DNA of 64,000 nt from Numida meleagris. Its lineage: Eukaryota; Chordata; Aves; Galliformes; Numididae. The translations under genes were made by a program, and so were the position numbers. Location of the stretch: NCBI RefSeq assembly GCF_002078875.1, contig NC_034409.1, positions 67,833,946 through 67,897,945 on the forward strand, given 5' to 3'. The notes under the pieces are model-generated. The model was not told the DNA's origin. It saw only the letters and a list, made by a program, of their open reading frames with translations, and did not search any database. Shown in pieces: positions 62,001 to 64,000 of the stretch (the first letter of the stretch is position 1; each line of letters begins with the position of its first letter).

Positions 62001-64000
62001 AAAGGTGGATACTGACTTCTGCTGTGGTGCTGTCTGGATGGAAGAGGGCACAGAACAGATCAAGACTCATGTCAGATGTATGACATATTCTCTCTCCTAT
62101 AAGACAGTATTAAGAAATAAACCACTGAGACAGTATGTCATCCTTCAGTAATAAGGAACACTTAGTTCATGCTTAATTTTAGAAGAGAACGCATATTACA
62201 GAATATTTCGTGTTGCACTCAATAAGAAGGGCCAATCATTTGTCAAATACTTTTGCAATTCATTCTCTGAACTTCCCAGTAAGTATATTATTCCATAAGT
62301 CAGCAATGTCCTATACCTGTAGTCATTTCTCTTACTGAAAAATAAAGGAATAGCACTAAAACACAACCCAAATGCCTTCTTCCTGCTTTTGTCTCTTACT
62401 GGGTTGAGGCAGAGAGAGTTAGTCTGGGGCAAATAGAGATGTTCAATGAACATGCTCATCATTCTGTTTGATGAAGAGGAAGAGTGGATGGATGAACAAA
62501 CTTCCCTAGCTATTATGAATGGCTGGGAGCACTGCATTCTTCAGTATCATTGCTCTGTCACTTTGGGGAGTTTGTTTCCACATAAATCAAATGTTAACCA
62601 GACAGAGTAAAACTGTTCTCACTGTCACAAAGGAGGCAGCTGGCCAGCTCAAAAGGACTAAAACTCTGTTCCTCTGGGACATATTGAAATGGTCATTACA
62701 AGACAATATTTATTTATAAACACACTTGGCCCCATCAATTGGGCTTGAATATATAGAGGAATGGAGCTTATTAGTAAGATAAAGCTTTCCCATGACCTAT
62801 AGAGGACAGTGCATAGGGACCACAGATGTTCCGTATTAGAAAAGCTGGAAAATTTCAGTCAATGGCCATGAAAAGCTCGGTTTGAAAAGAAGTAAATAAA
62901 TAAATAAGGAGGTCACCAGCAAAGACAAGGTTAAGGACACTGGAAAATGGATCTTCCGGGATATGTAACCTTTATTTATTTATTTAGGTGGAACAGATCC
63001 TGGCCTCAACTACGTGTGTCTCTCCTTAGGAACTCTGCTGAAGCTACCAGATTGCTGAGGTTCACTGAATTTTCAGAGAGCTTCTGCAGTGGCTGTGTCA
63101 GTCATGTGGGTGAACACGCACACATGTTTGCCTTTGTAATGAGGTTCACACAAGTAATGCCAGGAAAGTGCCAGAGAGAGCAATACTTTGGAAGACAATC
63201 CATACCACTTTCCACATACAAGTACAGAGAAAAAAAATTGTCCATATGGACTCAGCTTCTGCTGCGTAGCTTAAATCATGGAGCTTTTTACCACAAAATT
63301 CAAAGCCTACTTTTAAGACTGAAAGCCAAAAAAAGCTACACATAAATGTCACAAGACCTGATTCCCTTTCTTATTTAGCAGGGCCTGCTTCTTCAGATTG
63401 TAGAAGTTGGCCTGTCTAAGCCAAAGGATCACCTCCTTACCCCAGCTCTGAATCTTGCCCTAACTAAATGCAAACTATCAAGTCCTGCTGGGACTGAAAC
63501 CCAGAAACAAAGGTTTTGTGTATCTATGACTTCAATCCGTGCTCATGAAAATCAGTGAACACAGGCTGATGTTGTTTGCACAGCTGCAAATTCACTGTAT
63601 ACCTTCTGTCTGGCTCACAGCCTCCCTCTGCTTCCCAGCTGCTTCTTCCTCCACACAACGTGAAATAATCAAAGCAGCATTTCCTAACATATCCATATGG
63701 CAAGGGTCGTTTCTGTCACACGTCAGATCCTTGGGCAGTCTCAATCCTCCCTCTGCCAGAGGGTGCTGGCTAGTTGCCTTCAGGTAGAACCAGTCAGAGC
63801 CAGAGAGACAGTCAGTATGGACAACCAGCTCCTCCAGCTACTAAAACAGCCACCCTATGTCCAGATGCACCAAGCCTGATGTAGCAAAAACTAGAAAAAA
63901 ACAACTTTTTTCTATCTAGGCCTGAAAGATTACCCATTAATTGACAGGAAGGGAAATGAGGACACAGGATGCTTAGGGTGATGAGACATCCACCCTACCG
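59049..64000. other. Intergenic, to end of window
   Basis: No supported gene. It contains a short (ATT)n run near 59238-59256 and two opposing (TAAA)n/(TTTA)n runs at 62893-62907 and 62972-62986. In mammals LDHB is the next gene on this side of KCNJ8, but I saw no LDHB exon here. Confidence 0.55.

Noticed and set aside
62893..62986. Inverted repeat of (TAAA)n and (TTTA)n arms, 15 bp each
   Set aside because: Both arms are simple tetranucleotide repeats; opposite runs about 65 nt apart need no special explanation.
59049..64000. Search for LDHB, the next gene in mammals
   Set aside because: No exon resembling lactate dehydrogenase was visible; the gene probably lies beyond the window.

Overview
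The window is vertebrate nuclear DNA from a bird, most likely a galliform such as chicken, quail or turkey. The evidence is a set of avian-type CR1 LINE fragments ending in (ATTCTGTG)-like repeats, compact GT-AG introns, a CpG-island promoter in otherwise AT-rich DNA, and near-complete identity of the encoded proteins to vertebrate KATP-channel subunits. Species assignment is inference. A 255-base N gap shows that this is a draft assembly.

Two genes lie in tandem on the + strand. (1) Positions 1 to about 32.2 kb hold the 3' half of ABCC9, the sulfonylurea receptor SUR2. I can place 21 constitutive or internal exons plus two alternative last exons, all with consensus splice sites and a continuous reading frame. 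Counting back from the last exon, they correspond to mammalian exons 17 to 38. They encode the end of nucleotide-binding domain 1 (NBD1), the acidic ED linker, transmembrane domain 2 and NBD2. The last exon exists in two versions, 38A (SUR2A-type tail, 30577-30714) and 38B (SUR2B-type tail, 31865-32002). (2) Positions about 41.85 to 49.74 kb hold the complete KCNJ8 gene, the pore subunit Kir6.1. It has a CpG-island promoter, two coding exons (42885-43249 and 46907-47807, 421 aa) and a probable long 3' UTR. SUR2 and Kir6.1 co-assemble as an octamer into ATP-sensitive K+ channels of vascular smooth muscle and heart, so the window holds a two-gene KATP cluster in the same head-to-tail order as in mammals.

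The spacer between the genes (about 32.2-41.8 kb) and the region after KCNJ8 (about 49.75-64 kb) show no protein gene I can support. They contain CR1 fragments, microsatellites, a GAAA-type purine repeat interrupted by the assembly gap, and a few hairpin-forming inverted repeats.

I found no new biological system. The points worth a second look are gene-structure and lineage details: the 39-nt skippable exon 17, the duplicated last exon whose first codon is the NBD2 H-loop histidine, an exactly 15-residue ED domain split by an intron, an extracellular SUR2 loop without an N-glycosylation sequon, an extra cysteine in the Kir6.1 turret, an overlapping upstream ATG in a strong context at KCNJ8, and a G-quadruplex motif in its CpG island.
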